Assembly: GCA_963736695.1 (NCBI GenBank)
Contig: CAVTPU010000004.1
Span: forward strand, 2,480,001-2,544,000
Source: CAVTPU01 sp963736695
GTDB lineage: Bacteria > Actinomycetota > Actinomycetes > Mycobacteriales > Micromonosporaceae
Direction: 5' to 3'
DNA length: 64,000 bases
Below, piece after piece: positions 25,527 through 33,891 of the stretch (positions are counted from its first letter, which is position 1; each line of letters opens with the position of its first letter). The position numbers were made by a program, and so were the translations under genes. The notes under the pieces are model-generated. The model saw only the letters and a list, made by a program, of their open reading frames with translations, ran no database searches and had not been told where the DNA came from.

Positions 25527-26195
25527 GTTGATTAGCCTATCTCCCCCGAATCGGAATCGCCCCTTAGGCTCCATCCGTGAGTCTGTTCGACAACGTCGCG
25601 CTTGTGGCGCTGGATGGCGTTTCATGATCTCGCTTCACGAACCCTGCGCAGTGACGACCGTAAGGATCGACGCAGTGCGGTGATCTAGGGTCATCATAAT
25701 CTGATCTACCCGTCGAGGAACGAATGGGGCATCAAGGCTGGGTTGGATGGAGTTCGGCGGACCCCTGGGGGACCGTTTGTCTGGGTGCGATGGCCGGCCG
25801 GAGCGATCGACCGACCTGATGGCCTGACAGGCCCTCCCGGGCGGCGACGCATCGGCAATTGTGAGTTCGAGAGGCGACACAAACATATTCGCGCGGTCAC
25901 TACCAGTAGCGGTGACTGTGCGACCGTTAACGTTCCCGAAAAACCGGCCAGACAAGCAGTCCAGGTCGGAAAAACCGCAGTTCAATAACGCCAACGGTCA
26001 ATGTAAGCGACGTTTTATCCCGCCCTAGCGAACCCACATTGTGAGGCGTGGCGCGCTCCTGTTCATCGTGCCTCATCCACCACATCGGTGCGACGCGAAC
26101 TCGCGCTGGCGTCGAGGAAAGTCAGCCATACCTTGGCGAGGTTCGCCGAACCCGACCGCCACATAGCGGCGTTGAGGGGATTTCGATCGTCCGGC
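25527..26195. other. Gene-poor intergenic stretch
   Basis: About 670 bases upstream of pyrE without a convincing gene. One minus-strand open frame (25635-25994, 119 codons) lacks a ribosome site, recognisable domain or typical codon pattern. Local base composition is less GC-rich than the neighbours, especially 25860-26040. Only short imperfect inverted repeats are visible (for example 25896-25900 with 25912-25916). It probably holds the pyrE promoter; I could not recognise a riboswitch. Confidence 0.5.
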
Positions 26196-26918
26196 TCAGC
26201 CCGGCATGGGTGGCTGGTCGGGCGAACCCGGTGGCGGGCCTGGTGGCGGGCCCGGTGGCGCGTTGGGCGGCGGGGGCGGCGTCATGGTGACCCCACTGGA
26301 CGGAGTGGCCCTCGCCCTCCGGCGGAAGAATCGGTTCGACACGGGCAGGAAGAGCAGCACGACAACCGCGATGTAGCCGAGCAGCTGCAGGCACACGAAT
26401 CCCGTGGCGACGCCGACCATCCAGCCCGGCACGGAGTCGGCATAGGCCTGGCCGAGGTCCTGCGCGAGCTGCGCGTTGGCGTCATTGACGTTGACGGCCC
26501 ACTCGGCGCGGCTGGTGATGGCGGTCCCGGAGCCGAAGCCGGCACCACTGCAGATCGCGATCACGATCAACACCACGGTGGTGACGCGAGCGGCATTGTT
26601 ACCCCGCAGCACACCGACGGCGAGCAGCGCGATGAGCGCGGCCAGCAGCAGGCTGATTATCCCTCCAAGGCTGAAGAGGGAGCGAATCGCCGCGACGATC
26701 GAGTCGATCTGCGTCGGTGTCGCGGTCGTGCCTGCTGCGCGGCGACGAAACTCGTCAGAGATCTGCCCAGCGCCGATGAAGTAGGAGACTGACAGCACGA
26801 GCCCCCAGACCACGCCGATGACGAGCAGCGCGGCCGCGAGCGTGACGACTCCCGGCCGCCGGTTGGGCGGCTCGATTGGAGTCGCCGGCTCGGTTGGCTT
26901 GGTCGGCTGATACGACAT
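26196..26918 (-). CDS. Four-helix membrane protein with proline-rich C-terminus (paralogue A)
   Basis: Protein of 240 residues: Pro-rich N-terminus (MSYQPTKPTEPATPIEPP), then RRPGVVTLAAALLVIGVVWG and three more hydrophobic segments, ending in a Pro/Gly tail (NAPPGPPPGPPPGSP). The architecture and the starting MSY...PGVVT match the next gene, so these are likely tandem paralogues. No enzymatic motif. Function unknown. Confidence 0.7.
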   Translation of the reverse strand: MSYQPTKPTEPATPIEPPNRRPGVVTLAAALLVIGVVWGLVLSVSYFIGAGQISDEFRRRAAGTTATPTQIDSIVAAIRSLFSLGGIISLLLAALIALLAVGVLRGNNAARVTTVVLIVIAICSGAGFGSGTAITSRAEWAVNVNDANAQLAQDLGQAYADSVPGWMVGVATGFVCLQLLGYIAVVVLLFLPVSNRFFRRRARATPSSGVTMTPPPPPNAPPGPPPGPPPGSPDQPPMPG

Positions 26919-27084
26919 ATGACGCCCCGTCCCCGCTTGGCAGTCGCTTCCAGCCTGAAAATACCGGGCTTAGACGCCGCATGGGCCACGATCGAGACAA
27001 AACCGTCGATCGCGACCCATGCAGCGTCGGGCTGGGCGCTCACAGCCCTTGGCACTTGCCCTGTGGCGCTTACATCTCTGGCGC

Positions 27085-27741
27085 CTACAGCCTGGGCGGC
27101 CCCGAGGGCGGAGGTCCGGCCGGCGGCGGGGCCTGATAGCCGGTCGACGGATCCCCGTAGTGGCCGGCCGGGGGAACCCAGACCTGCTGCTCGACCCGGA
27201 AGAAGTCGTTGGAGGCGGGCATCGCAAGCAGGATCACGATCGCGAGCAGCATGACGACCTGCAGGATCTGGATGACCGTGCTGACCGGCGCCTGCCAGGC
27301 CGGAACCGCAGCCTCAATCTTCCGCTGAAACGCCTCGGATTGTGCGCCCTGCGACGAGGAGTTGAGCGAACTCGACACGGCGCTGCCGGCGAGACCGCAC
27401 CCGAGGCACAGCACGGCCAGCCCGGACAGCACCCAGGTGACGATCCGGGCCCAGTTTTTTCCTCGGCCCACGAAGGCGCCGAGGACCGCTGGGGCGATCG
27501 CCAATACTCCCGTGACTGCCAGGCCGACGACCAGCGCTATCCGCGCACCGGTCACCACCGTCTCCTCTTCCGGGGTGGCCGCCATCGCGTCGAGTGCCCC
27601 GAGAACGGCTTGGATCGTGACCAAACTGATCACCAATGAAACTATCTCCGTCAGCGCGAAGCCGAACAGAAGTGCCGCCGCCGTGGTGACGGTCCCCGGG
27701 CGAAGTTTGGGTTGTCCCGGCACATTGACCATGTATGACAT
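27085..27741 (-). CDS. Four-helix membrane protein with proline-rich C-terminus (paralogue B)
   Basis: Protein of 218 residues: MSYMVNVPGQPKLRPGTVTTAAALLFGFAL, four predicted membrane helices, a conserved LLAMPASNDFFRVEQQVWVPP (compare LLFLPVSNRFFRRRARA in the neighbour) and a Pro-rich tail. The ATG at 27741 has GGAGGG at a good distance, better than the upstream in-frame start at 27801. It lies 166 bases upstream of paralogue A on the same strand. Function unknown. Confidence 0.72.
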   Translation of the reverse strand: MSYMVNVPGQPKLRPGTVTTAAALLFGFALTEIVSLVISLVTIQAVLGALDAMAATPEEETVVTGARIALVVGLAVTGVLAIAPAVLGAFVGRGKNWARIVTWVLSGLAVLCLGCGLAGSAVSSSLNSSSQGAQSEAFQRKIEAAVPAWQAPVSTVIQILQVVMLLAIVILLAMPASNDFFRVEQQVWVPPAGHYGDPSTGYQAPPPAGPPPSGPPRL

Positions 27742-27797
27742 CGGTGTCCCTCCAGATTCCGCACTCACGCTACCGCCGCGTGTCGAGTCGCGGGGGG

Positions 27798-30392
27798 TCA
27801 CGGTGAGGCGGTCACGGTGAGACCATCACGACCTGTCGGATGATCAACCCGCACCACGTCGCCATCACGAATCTCCCCGGACAGAAGCGCTCTGGCCAGC
27901 TGATCACCGATCGAGGCGTGAATCAACCGACGCAGCGGCCGTGCGCCATAGATCGGGTCATAGCCGAGGCTGGCCAACCAGTGATGCGCCGCGTCGGTGA
28001 CGTCGAGTTCCAGTCGACGATCGGCCAACCGACGGCGAAGCAGGTCGAGTTGGATGTCGACGATACCGCCGAGGTCATCGGTGGTGAGGGAGTGGAAAAC
28101 GACCACGTCGTCGAGCCGGTTGAGAAACTCCGGCTTCACGTGCGACCGAACCACCGCCATCACCGCATCCCGCCGTTGTTCTTCGCTGAGCAGTGGGTCG
28201 GCTATCACTGACGAGCCGAGGTTGGAGGTCAAAATGATGATGGCGTTGCGGAAGTCGACGGTGCGGCCCTGCCCGTCGGTGAGCCGACCGTCATCGAGCA
28301 CCTGCAACAACACATCGAAGATCTCCGGGTGAGCCTTCTCCGCTTCGTCGAGCAGGATCACCGAATAGGGTCGGCGGCGGACCGCCTCCGTGAGCTGGCC
28401 GCCCTCCTCATAGCCGACATATCCGGGTGGCGCACCGACAAGGCGGGCGACCGAGTGCTTTTCGGCATACTCGCTCATGTCGATGCGAACCATGGCCCGC
28501 TCGTCGTCGAAGAGAAACTCCGCGAGTGCCTTCGCGAGTTCGGTCTTGCCCACTCCAGTCGGGCCAAGGAAGAGGAATGATCCGGTCGGCCGATCGGGGT
28601 CGGCGACCCCCGCGCGAACTCGCCGAACCGCGTCCGACACCGCCGCGACTGCCTCTGGCTGGCCGATGACCCGTTCGGTCAGCGACTGTTCCATGCGCAG
28701 CAGCTTCGCGGTCTCCCCTTCCATCAGCCGGCCCGCCGGGATTCCGGTCCACGCGGAGATCACCTCCGCGATGTCGTCGGGCCCGACCTCCTCTTTGAGC
28801 ATCGCTCCCGCGTCCTGCAACTCGGCGAGTTCGGCGTCGGCCGCCGCGAGCCGCCGCTCCAACTCGGGGATGCGCCCATAGCGCAGCTCGGACGCCTTGG
28901 TCAGGTCGAGGTCTCGCTCGGCCCGCTCGGCCTCGCGTCGCATGGTCTCTAGTTGTTCCTTCGTCGCCGAGATCTTCGTGATGTGTTCCTTCTCGGTGCG
29001 CCACCGGTCGCCGAGCGCCGCGAACTGTTCGCGTTTGTCGGCGAGTTCCATGCGCAGTGCGGCGAGGCGTTGCGCGCTGGCCGGATCGGGTTCCTTCGCC
29101 AGCGCCATCTCTTCGATCTCCAACCGCCGCACCGCTCGTTCGACCTCGTCCACCTCGACCGGCCGCGAGTCGATCTCCATGCGGAGGCGGGAGGCAGCCT
29201 CATCGATCAGGTCGATCGCTTTGTCGGGCAGAAAACGGTCGGCGATATATCGGTCGGAGAGTCCAGCCGCCGCCACCAGCGCCGAGTCGGTGATGCGCAC
29301 GCCGTGGTGCACCTCATAGCGTTCCTTGAGGCCGCGCAGGATGCCGATGGTGTCGCCGACGCTGGGCTCGCCGACGACGACCGGCTGAAATCGCCGTTCC
29401 AGCGCCGGATCCTTCTCGATGTGCTCGCGATATTCATCCAATGTGGTCGCCCCGACCATGCGGAGCTCGCCGCGAGCGAGCATCGGCTTGAGCATGTTCC
29501 CGGCGTCCATCGCGCCTTCGCCCTTGCCCGCACCGACGACGGTGTGCAGTTCATCGAGGAAGGTAATGACCTGGCCATCACTTCCCTTGATCTCCTCCAG
29601 CACCGACTTGAGTCGCTCTTCGAACTGACCCCGATATTGCGCGCCGGCCACCATCGCGCCGAGGTCCAGACTCACCAACCGTTTGCCGCGCAGACTCTCC
29701 GGCACGTCGCCTGCGACGATCCGCTGGGCCAAGCCCTCGACGATGGCGGTCTTGCCGACGCCCGGCTCGCCGATGAGGACCGGATTATTCTTCGTACGGC
29801 GGGAAAGCACCTGAATCACGCGCCGGATCTCAGAGTCGCGGCCGATGACGGGATCGACCTTGCCTTCGCGGGCCTGCTCGGTCAGGTCGACGCCATATTT
29901 CCGCAACGCCTGATAGGTCTGTTCCGGATCGGGAGTAGTCACCCGTCGATCGCCGCCACGGACGGTGGGAAAGGCCGCGATGATGCGCTCTTCGTTGGCC
30001 CCCGCATCGGTGAGTGCGCGTGCGACCGCCCCGCCGACGCGGGCCATGCCGGCGAGAATATGTTCGGTCGAAAGATATTCGTCGCCGAGCTGGCGGGCTA
30101 TCTGTTCCGCCGCGCCGAGGATATTGGCGAATTCTCGGGAGACGGTCGGTTCGGCGACGCTCGGCCCGCTCACCCGGGGCAGCGTCTCCACCGCCCGGGC
30201 CGCCGCGCGACGAACCTCGGCTGGGTTGGCTCCGGCGGCCCGCAGCAGTGCCGTCGCGGTTGATCCCCCGGTGTCGAGCAGCGCGAGCAGCAGATGCCAT
30301 GGTTCCACCGTGGCGTGGCCGCTCTTGGCAGCGGTCGCGGCGGCGGCGGTGATGACCTCGCGGCTCTTCGTGGTCAGGCGTTCGGCGTTCAT
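27798..30392 (-). CDS. clpB: ATP-dependent chaperone ClpB
   Basis: Hsp100 disaggregase that works with DnaK to rescue aggregated proteins; 864 residues, normal length. Order: N-domain, AAA-1 with GEPGVGKT (near residue 205), the coiled-coil middle domain (about 405-520), AAA-2 with GPTGVGKTE (near residue 605), and a C-terminal domain. KYGVDLTEQAREGKVDPVIGRD and MDAGNMLKPMLARGELR are diagnostic. A HAIR inverted repeat 43-63 bases upstream of the ATG indicates repression by HspR. Confidence 0.97.
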   Translation of the reverse strand: MNAERLTTKSREVITAAAATAAKSGHATVEPWHLLLALLDTGGSTATALLRAAGANPAEVRRAAARAVETLPRVSGPSVAEPTVSREFANILGAAEQIARQLGDEYLSTEHILAGMARVGGAVARALTDAGANEERIIAAFPTVRGGDRRVTTPDPEQTYQALRKYGVDLTEQAREGKVDPVIGRDSEIRRVIQVLSRRTKNNPVLIGEPGVGKTAIVEGLAQRIVAGDVPESLRGKRLVSLDLGAMVAGAQYRGQFEERLKSVLEEIKGSDGQVITFLDELHTVVGAGKGEGAMDAGNMLKPMLARGELRMVGATTLDEYREHIEKDPALERRFQPVVVGEPSVGDTIGILRGLKERYEVHHGVRITDSALVAAAGLSDRYIADRFLPDKAIDLIDEAASRLRMEIDSRPVEVDEVERAVRRLEIEEMALAKEPDPASAQRLAALRMELADKREQFAALGDRWRTEKEHITKISATKEQLETMRREAERAERDLDLTKASELRYGRIPELERRLAAADAELAELQDAGAMLKEEVGPDDIAEVISAWTGIPAGRLMEGETAKLLRMEQSLTERVIGQPEAVAAVSDAVRRVRAGVADPDRPTGSFLFLGPTGVGKTELAKALAEFLFDDERAMVRIDMSEYAEKHSVARLVGAPPGYVGYEEGGQLTEAVRRRPYSVILLDEAEKAHPEIFDVLLQVLDDGRLTDGQGRTVDFRNAIIILTSNLGSSVIADPLLSEEQRRDAVMAVVRSHVKPEFLNRLDDVVVFHSLTTDDLGGIVDIQLDLLRRRLADRRLELDVTDAAHHWLASLGYDPIYGARPLRRLIHASIGDQLARALLSGEIRDGDVVRVDHPTGRDGLTVTASP

Positions 30393-30434
30393 GGCTCCCT
30401 CTGATTGGACGTCACCTACTACGACCCCATCAGA

Positions 30435-30455
30435 GTTGAGTGTATTCCGCTCAAG
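30435..30455 (-). promoter_or_regulatory. HAIR element (HspR operator) upstream of clpB
   Basis: Read on the minus strand: CTTGAGC, seven bases, ACTCAAC. This differs from the HspR consensus CTTGAGT-N7-ACTCAAG at one base in each arm. It overlaps the stop codon of the upstream gene and sits just ahead of clpB. Confidence 0.85.
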
Positions 30456-30939
30456 TCTGCGGGGCAGTCAACCCCTCGGGATATGTACGGTCACCGCGGT
30501 GACGCAGAGTGGCGACAGTGGAACTCGCTAGGGCGACCAGGCACTGTGTGAGCCGCCCGTCGGCCATCGCCGCGCTGAACAGCGCCTCTCCGGACGGCGG
30601 ATCACCGTTGGCGTAGGCGCTGGCGAACCGGGCGACCCACCGGGTGTCATATGGGGCGCGGTCGATCTCCGGAAAGTCGAGCCCGACCAGACTGGCTGCC
30701 GGCTCCGTGCCGACCAAAGCTGCGGCGAGGCACCACGCGACGTCATAGACGCCTCGCATCCCCCGGCGCTCAACTGCCGTGTCGAAGGCGCCGACCACCG
30801 TGTCGCGATCGCCGCTGAGCACCGAATCCAGCACCACCGCGGCGTCGCGGGCGATCACGGTGTCCCATGCCACTCCCCGCGCGACGATCGGTTGCCCGAT
30901 CCGGCCGGAGCCTTCTGTGCTGTCGTCCGCTCGCCCCAC
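30451..30939 (-). CDS. Hypothetical protein
   Basis: Protein of 162 residues, predicted helical and soluble (ARDAAVVLDSVLSGDRDTVVGAFDTAVERRGMRGVYDVAWCLAAAL). No catalytic motif or membrane segment. I do not recognise the family. The start is uncertain: GTG at 30939 is chosen, with TTG at 30966 also in frame. It lies between the thioesterase and clpB, all on the minus strand. Confidence 0.65.
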   Translation of the reverse strand: MGRADDSTEGSGRIGQPIVARGVAWDTVIARDAAVVLDSVLSGDRDTVVGAFDTAVERRGMRGVYDVAWCLAAALVGTEPAASLVGLDFPEIDRAPYDTRWVARFASAYANGDPPSGEALFSAAMADGRLTQCLVALASSTVATLRHRGDRTYPEGLTAPQT

Positions 30940-30975
30940 ACTCCGCAGCCTACGAAGCGTGCGCAACCATGTCCG

Positions 30976-31413
30976 TCAGGAGCGGTCGGCGGGTCTGAGC
31001 ATGCAGGTGAGTCTCGCGGTGCAGAGCCGCTCGCCCGCGTCGTCGGAGATCACAATCTCATATGTCGCGACCCGCCCACCGAGATGCAGGGGCAGCGCGA
31101 TCCCATGGACGTGACCCGACCGGGCCGGCCGGTGGTGCGTCGCGGAGATCTCCATCCCCACCGCCACGCCGCCGAACAACTCCTGCGCGTGCAGCGTCGC
31201 CCCAATCGACCCCAACGTCTCGGCGAGCACACAGGAGGCACCGCCGTGCAACAACCCGAACGGTTGAGTGTTGCCGGCGACCGGCATGCGACCGACGACC
31301 TTGCGCGGAGTCGCCTCCGAGATGAGGATCTCCATCCGGTGCGCGAGGGTGCCGGCAGGCACGCCCGTGAGGTCAATCGCCCTGGACGGTCCGGGTTCGG
31401 CCTGTTCGTTCAT
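30976..31413 (-). CDS. Hotdog-fold acyl-CoA thioesterase (PaaI type)
   Basis: Protein of 145 residues. GNTQPFGLLHGGASCVLAETLGSIGA is the catalytic hotdog motif, with the HGG turn and the acidic residue E on the following helix; THHRPARSGHVHG completes the fold. It hydrolyses acyl-CoA thioesters; the exact substrate is unknown. I chose the ATG at 31413; the frame is open to 31494. Confidence 0.88.
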   Translation of the reverse strand: MNEQAEPGPSRAIDLTGVPAGTLAHRMEILISEATPRKVVGRMPVAGNTQPFGLLHGGASCVLAETLGSIGATLHAQELFGGVAVGMEISATHHRPARSGHVHGIALPLHLGGRVATYEIVISDDAGERLCTARLTCMLRPADRS

Positions 31414-31548
31414 GCGGCGCAGGCTACCCGCCAATGACATCGACACACTCGCAGGGCTTACAACCCCGCCCCTGAGGGTTACCCTGCGTCTCACGGACGA
31501 CCCCTATGACCAGGGAGTTTCTTAACACTCCCAGAGAGGAGCGGTGTG

Positions 31549-32874
31549 ATGCGCTCCTGGCCCCACCGCCGCATCGCCGTCGCACTGACGGCCTGTGTGC
31601 TGTTGACATCGACAGCCGCGTGCGACGATGACGAACGTAATGGGCCGGCCGAGGACAGCACGACCGCGATCCAGTTTTATGGAACCGACTCCAACATGCT
31701 CAACGTGATCGGGGAGAAACTCTCCGAGTTTCCCAACGAGCTGGCCGGCATGAAGGGCACCGCACCCCTCGCGCCATTGCCGGACAAATTCGTGCGGCGT
31801 GTCACCCAGAGCGACCCGAAGGTGAAGGACCCGCTCTATTCGGGCGAAGCCTATGACGCGGTCGTCATCGCCTCGCTCGCCGCCGCCACCGCGGGCACCA
31901 CCGAGCCACGCGCTATCGCCGCGCAGATTCCCGGCGTCACCACGACGGGAATCACCTGCCACACTCCGGACAGTTGCCTGCGGCTCATCGACAAGGGGCT
32001 CGACATCGCCTATCGCGGCGTCTCGTTGCGGCTCAGCGGGCTCACCTCGACGGGAGAGCCGTCAACGGCGTCCTACGGGGTGCTGCGTTTTATCCGAGGC
32101 AACCAGATCGACCCACTTCAGACCGAATACGTTCCGGTCGGAAGCGCCGAAGACGAGAACCATCTCGCGCCGCCGACCGCCCCGCGAAAGACCGGGACGG
32201 GCCCGCTCCGGCTGGGCGGTCTGATGCCACACACCGGCTCCCTGTCGGTCATCGGCCCGCCGATGTTCGCCGGCGCGATGCTCGGCATCGCCGACGTCAA
32301 CCGTGCCGGCGGGGTGCTGGGGCGCCCGGTTCAGTGGTTCGATGGGGACGACCACACCGACAAGGCGAAGGCGGTCGAGACCGCGAAACGTCTCATCGCG
32401 AAGAAGGTCCACGTGATCATCGGCGCGGGAGCGTCGTCGGTCACCGCGGCGGTCCTGCCCGTCGCGGTCGCCGCAGGCGTTGTGCTCTTCTCACCGAGCA
32501 ACACCGCGAGTTTCCTCAGCGACGCCGACGACCAAGGACTCTATTTCCGGACCACGCCGCCGGACCGGCTGCAGGCGGGCGCGATCACCGATCTGGTCAT
32601 GCGCGACGGGGTGCGCCGGCTGGCGATTGTCGCGCGTGACGACGCGTACGGGCGCGGTCTTCACGATTCGGTCAAGGAGGAGCTGCTCAAGGCGGGACTC
32701 CGCGAAGCCGACATTCGCTCGACGATCTATTCCAGTGACAAGCCCGACTTCCACACTCTCGGCTCGGATGTCGTGGGATTCGCCCCCGACGGGGTGCTGC
32801 TCATCGGATTCGACGAGTCGGCGGACGCGCTCATCTCGTTGATGCGCGCCGGCCTGCGCCCGTTGGCCGGATAG
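31549..32874 (+). CDS. Lipoprotein resembling a circularly permuted Leu/Ile/Val-type substrate-binding protein
   Basis: Protein of 441 residues with a lipoprotein signal (lipobox Cys25 in TSTAAC). Residues 41-198 match the usual C-terminal half of periplasmic amino-acid binding proteins: FYGTDSNMLN, KGTAPLA, SGEAYDAVVIASLAAATAG, the Cys pair CHTPDSC (137-143) and TASYGVLRF. After a linker (about 199-218), residues 219-441 match the usual N-terminal half: LGGLMPHTGSLSVIGPP, GIADVNRAGGV, FSPSNTASFLS, RDDAYGRGL, and end at SLMRAGLRP, precisely where the first half would normally continue. No permease or ATPase gene is next to it. Start ATG at 31549 after AGAGAGGAG. A standalone sensor or binding role is inferred. 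Confidence 0.85.
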   Translation: MRSWPHRRIAVALTACVLLTSTAACDDDERNGPAEDSTTAIQFYGTDSNMLNVIGEKLSEFPNELAGMKGTAPLAPLPDKFVRRVTQSDPKVKDPLYSGEAYDAVVIASLAAATAGTTEPRAIAAQIPGVTTTGITCHTPDSCLRLIDKGLDIAYRGVSLRLSGLTSTGEPSTASYGVLRFIRGNQIDPLQTEYVPVGSAEDENHLAPPTAPRKTGTGPLRLGGLMPHTGSLSVIGPPMFAGAMLGIADVNRAGGVLGRPVQWFDGDDHTDKAKAVETAKRLIAKKVHVIIGAGASSVTAAVLPVAVAAGVVLFSPSNTASFLSDADDQGLYFRTTPPDRLQAGAITDLVMRDGVRRLAIVARDDAYGRGLHDSVKEELLKAGLREADIRSTIYSSDKPDFHTLGSDVVGFAPDGVLLIGFDESADALISLMRAGLRPLAG

Positions 32875-32928
32875 TCGCGGCGCCGCATCGAGCGAGCACC
32901 ATCGATACCAGATTCGACCTTGTCAGCT

Positions 32929-33426
32929 CTATCCGCAGTGGGGATGCATGTCCGCATGGAGATGTGATCGGTGCAACCGTCGGGTCCGCCCCAGCCTGCG
33001 CAGATCGGCGCGGGTGTCGTGCATGAGCTGCCACGAGAAGTAGTTGACGTGTTCAAGCACGGCGAGCAGCCAAAGTCCCAGTCCCGGCAGCCATGACCCG
33101 GTGGTCGACAGGCTGGCCACCACGATCACCACCAGACCGACGACAAGGGCAGATGCCGTCGCAACGCGCAGTCGACGAAATGTTCCCACCATCGACAACG
33201 AAGAACAGCGCCCACGAAGCTGACTTCGCTTCGCAGCCCAATACACCGCACCGATAACGAGATGAACGGCGGCCAATCCATATCCGGCGAGGTTTGCGGC
33301 ACTCGCGGGCAAGTCCATCGCCCCGAAGACCACCCAGAAGATCAGACCCACATTGACGAGTTCCAGCGTGGCCAAATTACGCAGCCGCGCCCTGAGCTCC
33401 TTTCGAGAACGCACCACGGATTTCAC
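32929..33426 (-). CDS. Integral membrane hypothetical protein
   Basis: Protein of 165 residues with about four hydrophobic helices (VNVGLIFWVVFGAMDLPASAA, AGYGLAAVHLVIGAVYWAA, ALVVGLVVIVVASLS, LPGLGLWLLAVLEHVNYFSW) and a His/Arg-rich C-terminus (RLHRSHLHADMHPHCG). I chose the GTG at 33426, beginning VKSVVRSRKELRARL; the open frame extends upstream to 33573. No known family recognised. Confidence 0.6.
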   Translation of the reverse strand: MKSVVRSRKELRARLRNLATLELVNVGLIFWVVFGAMDLPASAANLAGYGLAAVHLVIGAVYWAAKRSQLRGRCSSLSMVGTFRRLRVATASALVVGLVVIVVASLSTTGSWLPGLGLWLLAVLEHVNYFSWQLMHDTRADLRRLGRTRRLHRSHLHADMHPHCG

Positions 33427-33575
33427 AGGCCCATTGTGACGTAGTCCGTCGATGTCTCTATTTTCGCCTGTCGCCGCCTCACGGCTTCGCCGCTGCCGTT
33501 TGGCGCCTCGCGGGTCGCCCGTGTGCGGACAGGTCCTACGGTGGTGGGCACATGTTCCGTGAGAAAGGGCCACCC

Positions 33576-33818
33576 ATGAGCGACACCGAGTCTGTCGAGA
33601 CCCGCGGCGACGACCGCACCGACTTGATCGTCGGCGACACCAACAACGACGGAAAGCCTGACCTGTGGGTCAGCGACACCGATGGTGACGGCAAGGCCGA
33701 TCTGTTCCAGTTCGACCACGATGGTGATGGCGAGGTCGACCTCACCATCATCGACCGCGACCAGGACGGAAACCCCGACGAGGTCGTCAAGGGCGACGGC
33801 GGCCACGCGCCGGCCTGA
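33576..33818 (+). CDS. Small acidic DxDxDG-repeat protein, probable calcium binder
   Basis: Protein of 80 residues dominated by four calcium-loop-like repeats: DTNNDGKPD, DTDGDGKAD, DHDGDGEVD, DRDQDGNPD, spaced about 13 residues apart, as in dockerin or thrombospondin type 3 repeats. No signal peptide, so cytoplasmic unless exported otherwise. The ATG at 33576 begins MSDTESVET; an upstream ATG at 33552 is possible. Calcium binding is inferred from the loops. Confidence 0.75.
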   Translation: MSDTESVETRGDDRTDLIVGDTNNDGKPDLWVSDTDGDGKADLFQFDHDGDGEVDLTIIDRDQDGNPDEVVKGDGGHAPA

Positions 33819-33850
33819 TCGGCTGACGACGCGGGCACCTGCCCGGCCGA

Positions 33851-33883
33851 GGGCGTCGGAGCGCCAGTGATGTTCCGACGCCC
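33851..33883. terminator. Hairpin terminator between convergent genes
   Basis: Ten-base arms GGGCGTCGGA (33851-33860) and TCCGACGCCC (33874-33883) around a 13-base loop, nested within a weaker outer pairing of GGCACCTG with CAGGTGCC. It separates the DxDxDG gene from the PrsW-like gene. Confidence 0.65.
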
Positions 33884-33891
33884 AGCCGGGG

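Noticed and set aside
25880..25930. Possible riboswitch upstream of pyrE
   Set aside because: Only five-base stems are visible and no known riboswitch core could be recognised.
25635..25994. 119-codon open frame on the minus strand upstream of pyrE
   Set aside because: No ribosome site, no domain, Ser/Arg/Pro composition typical of shadow frames in GC-rich DNA.
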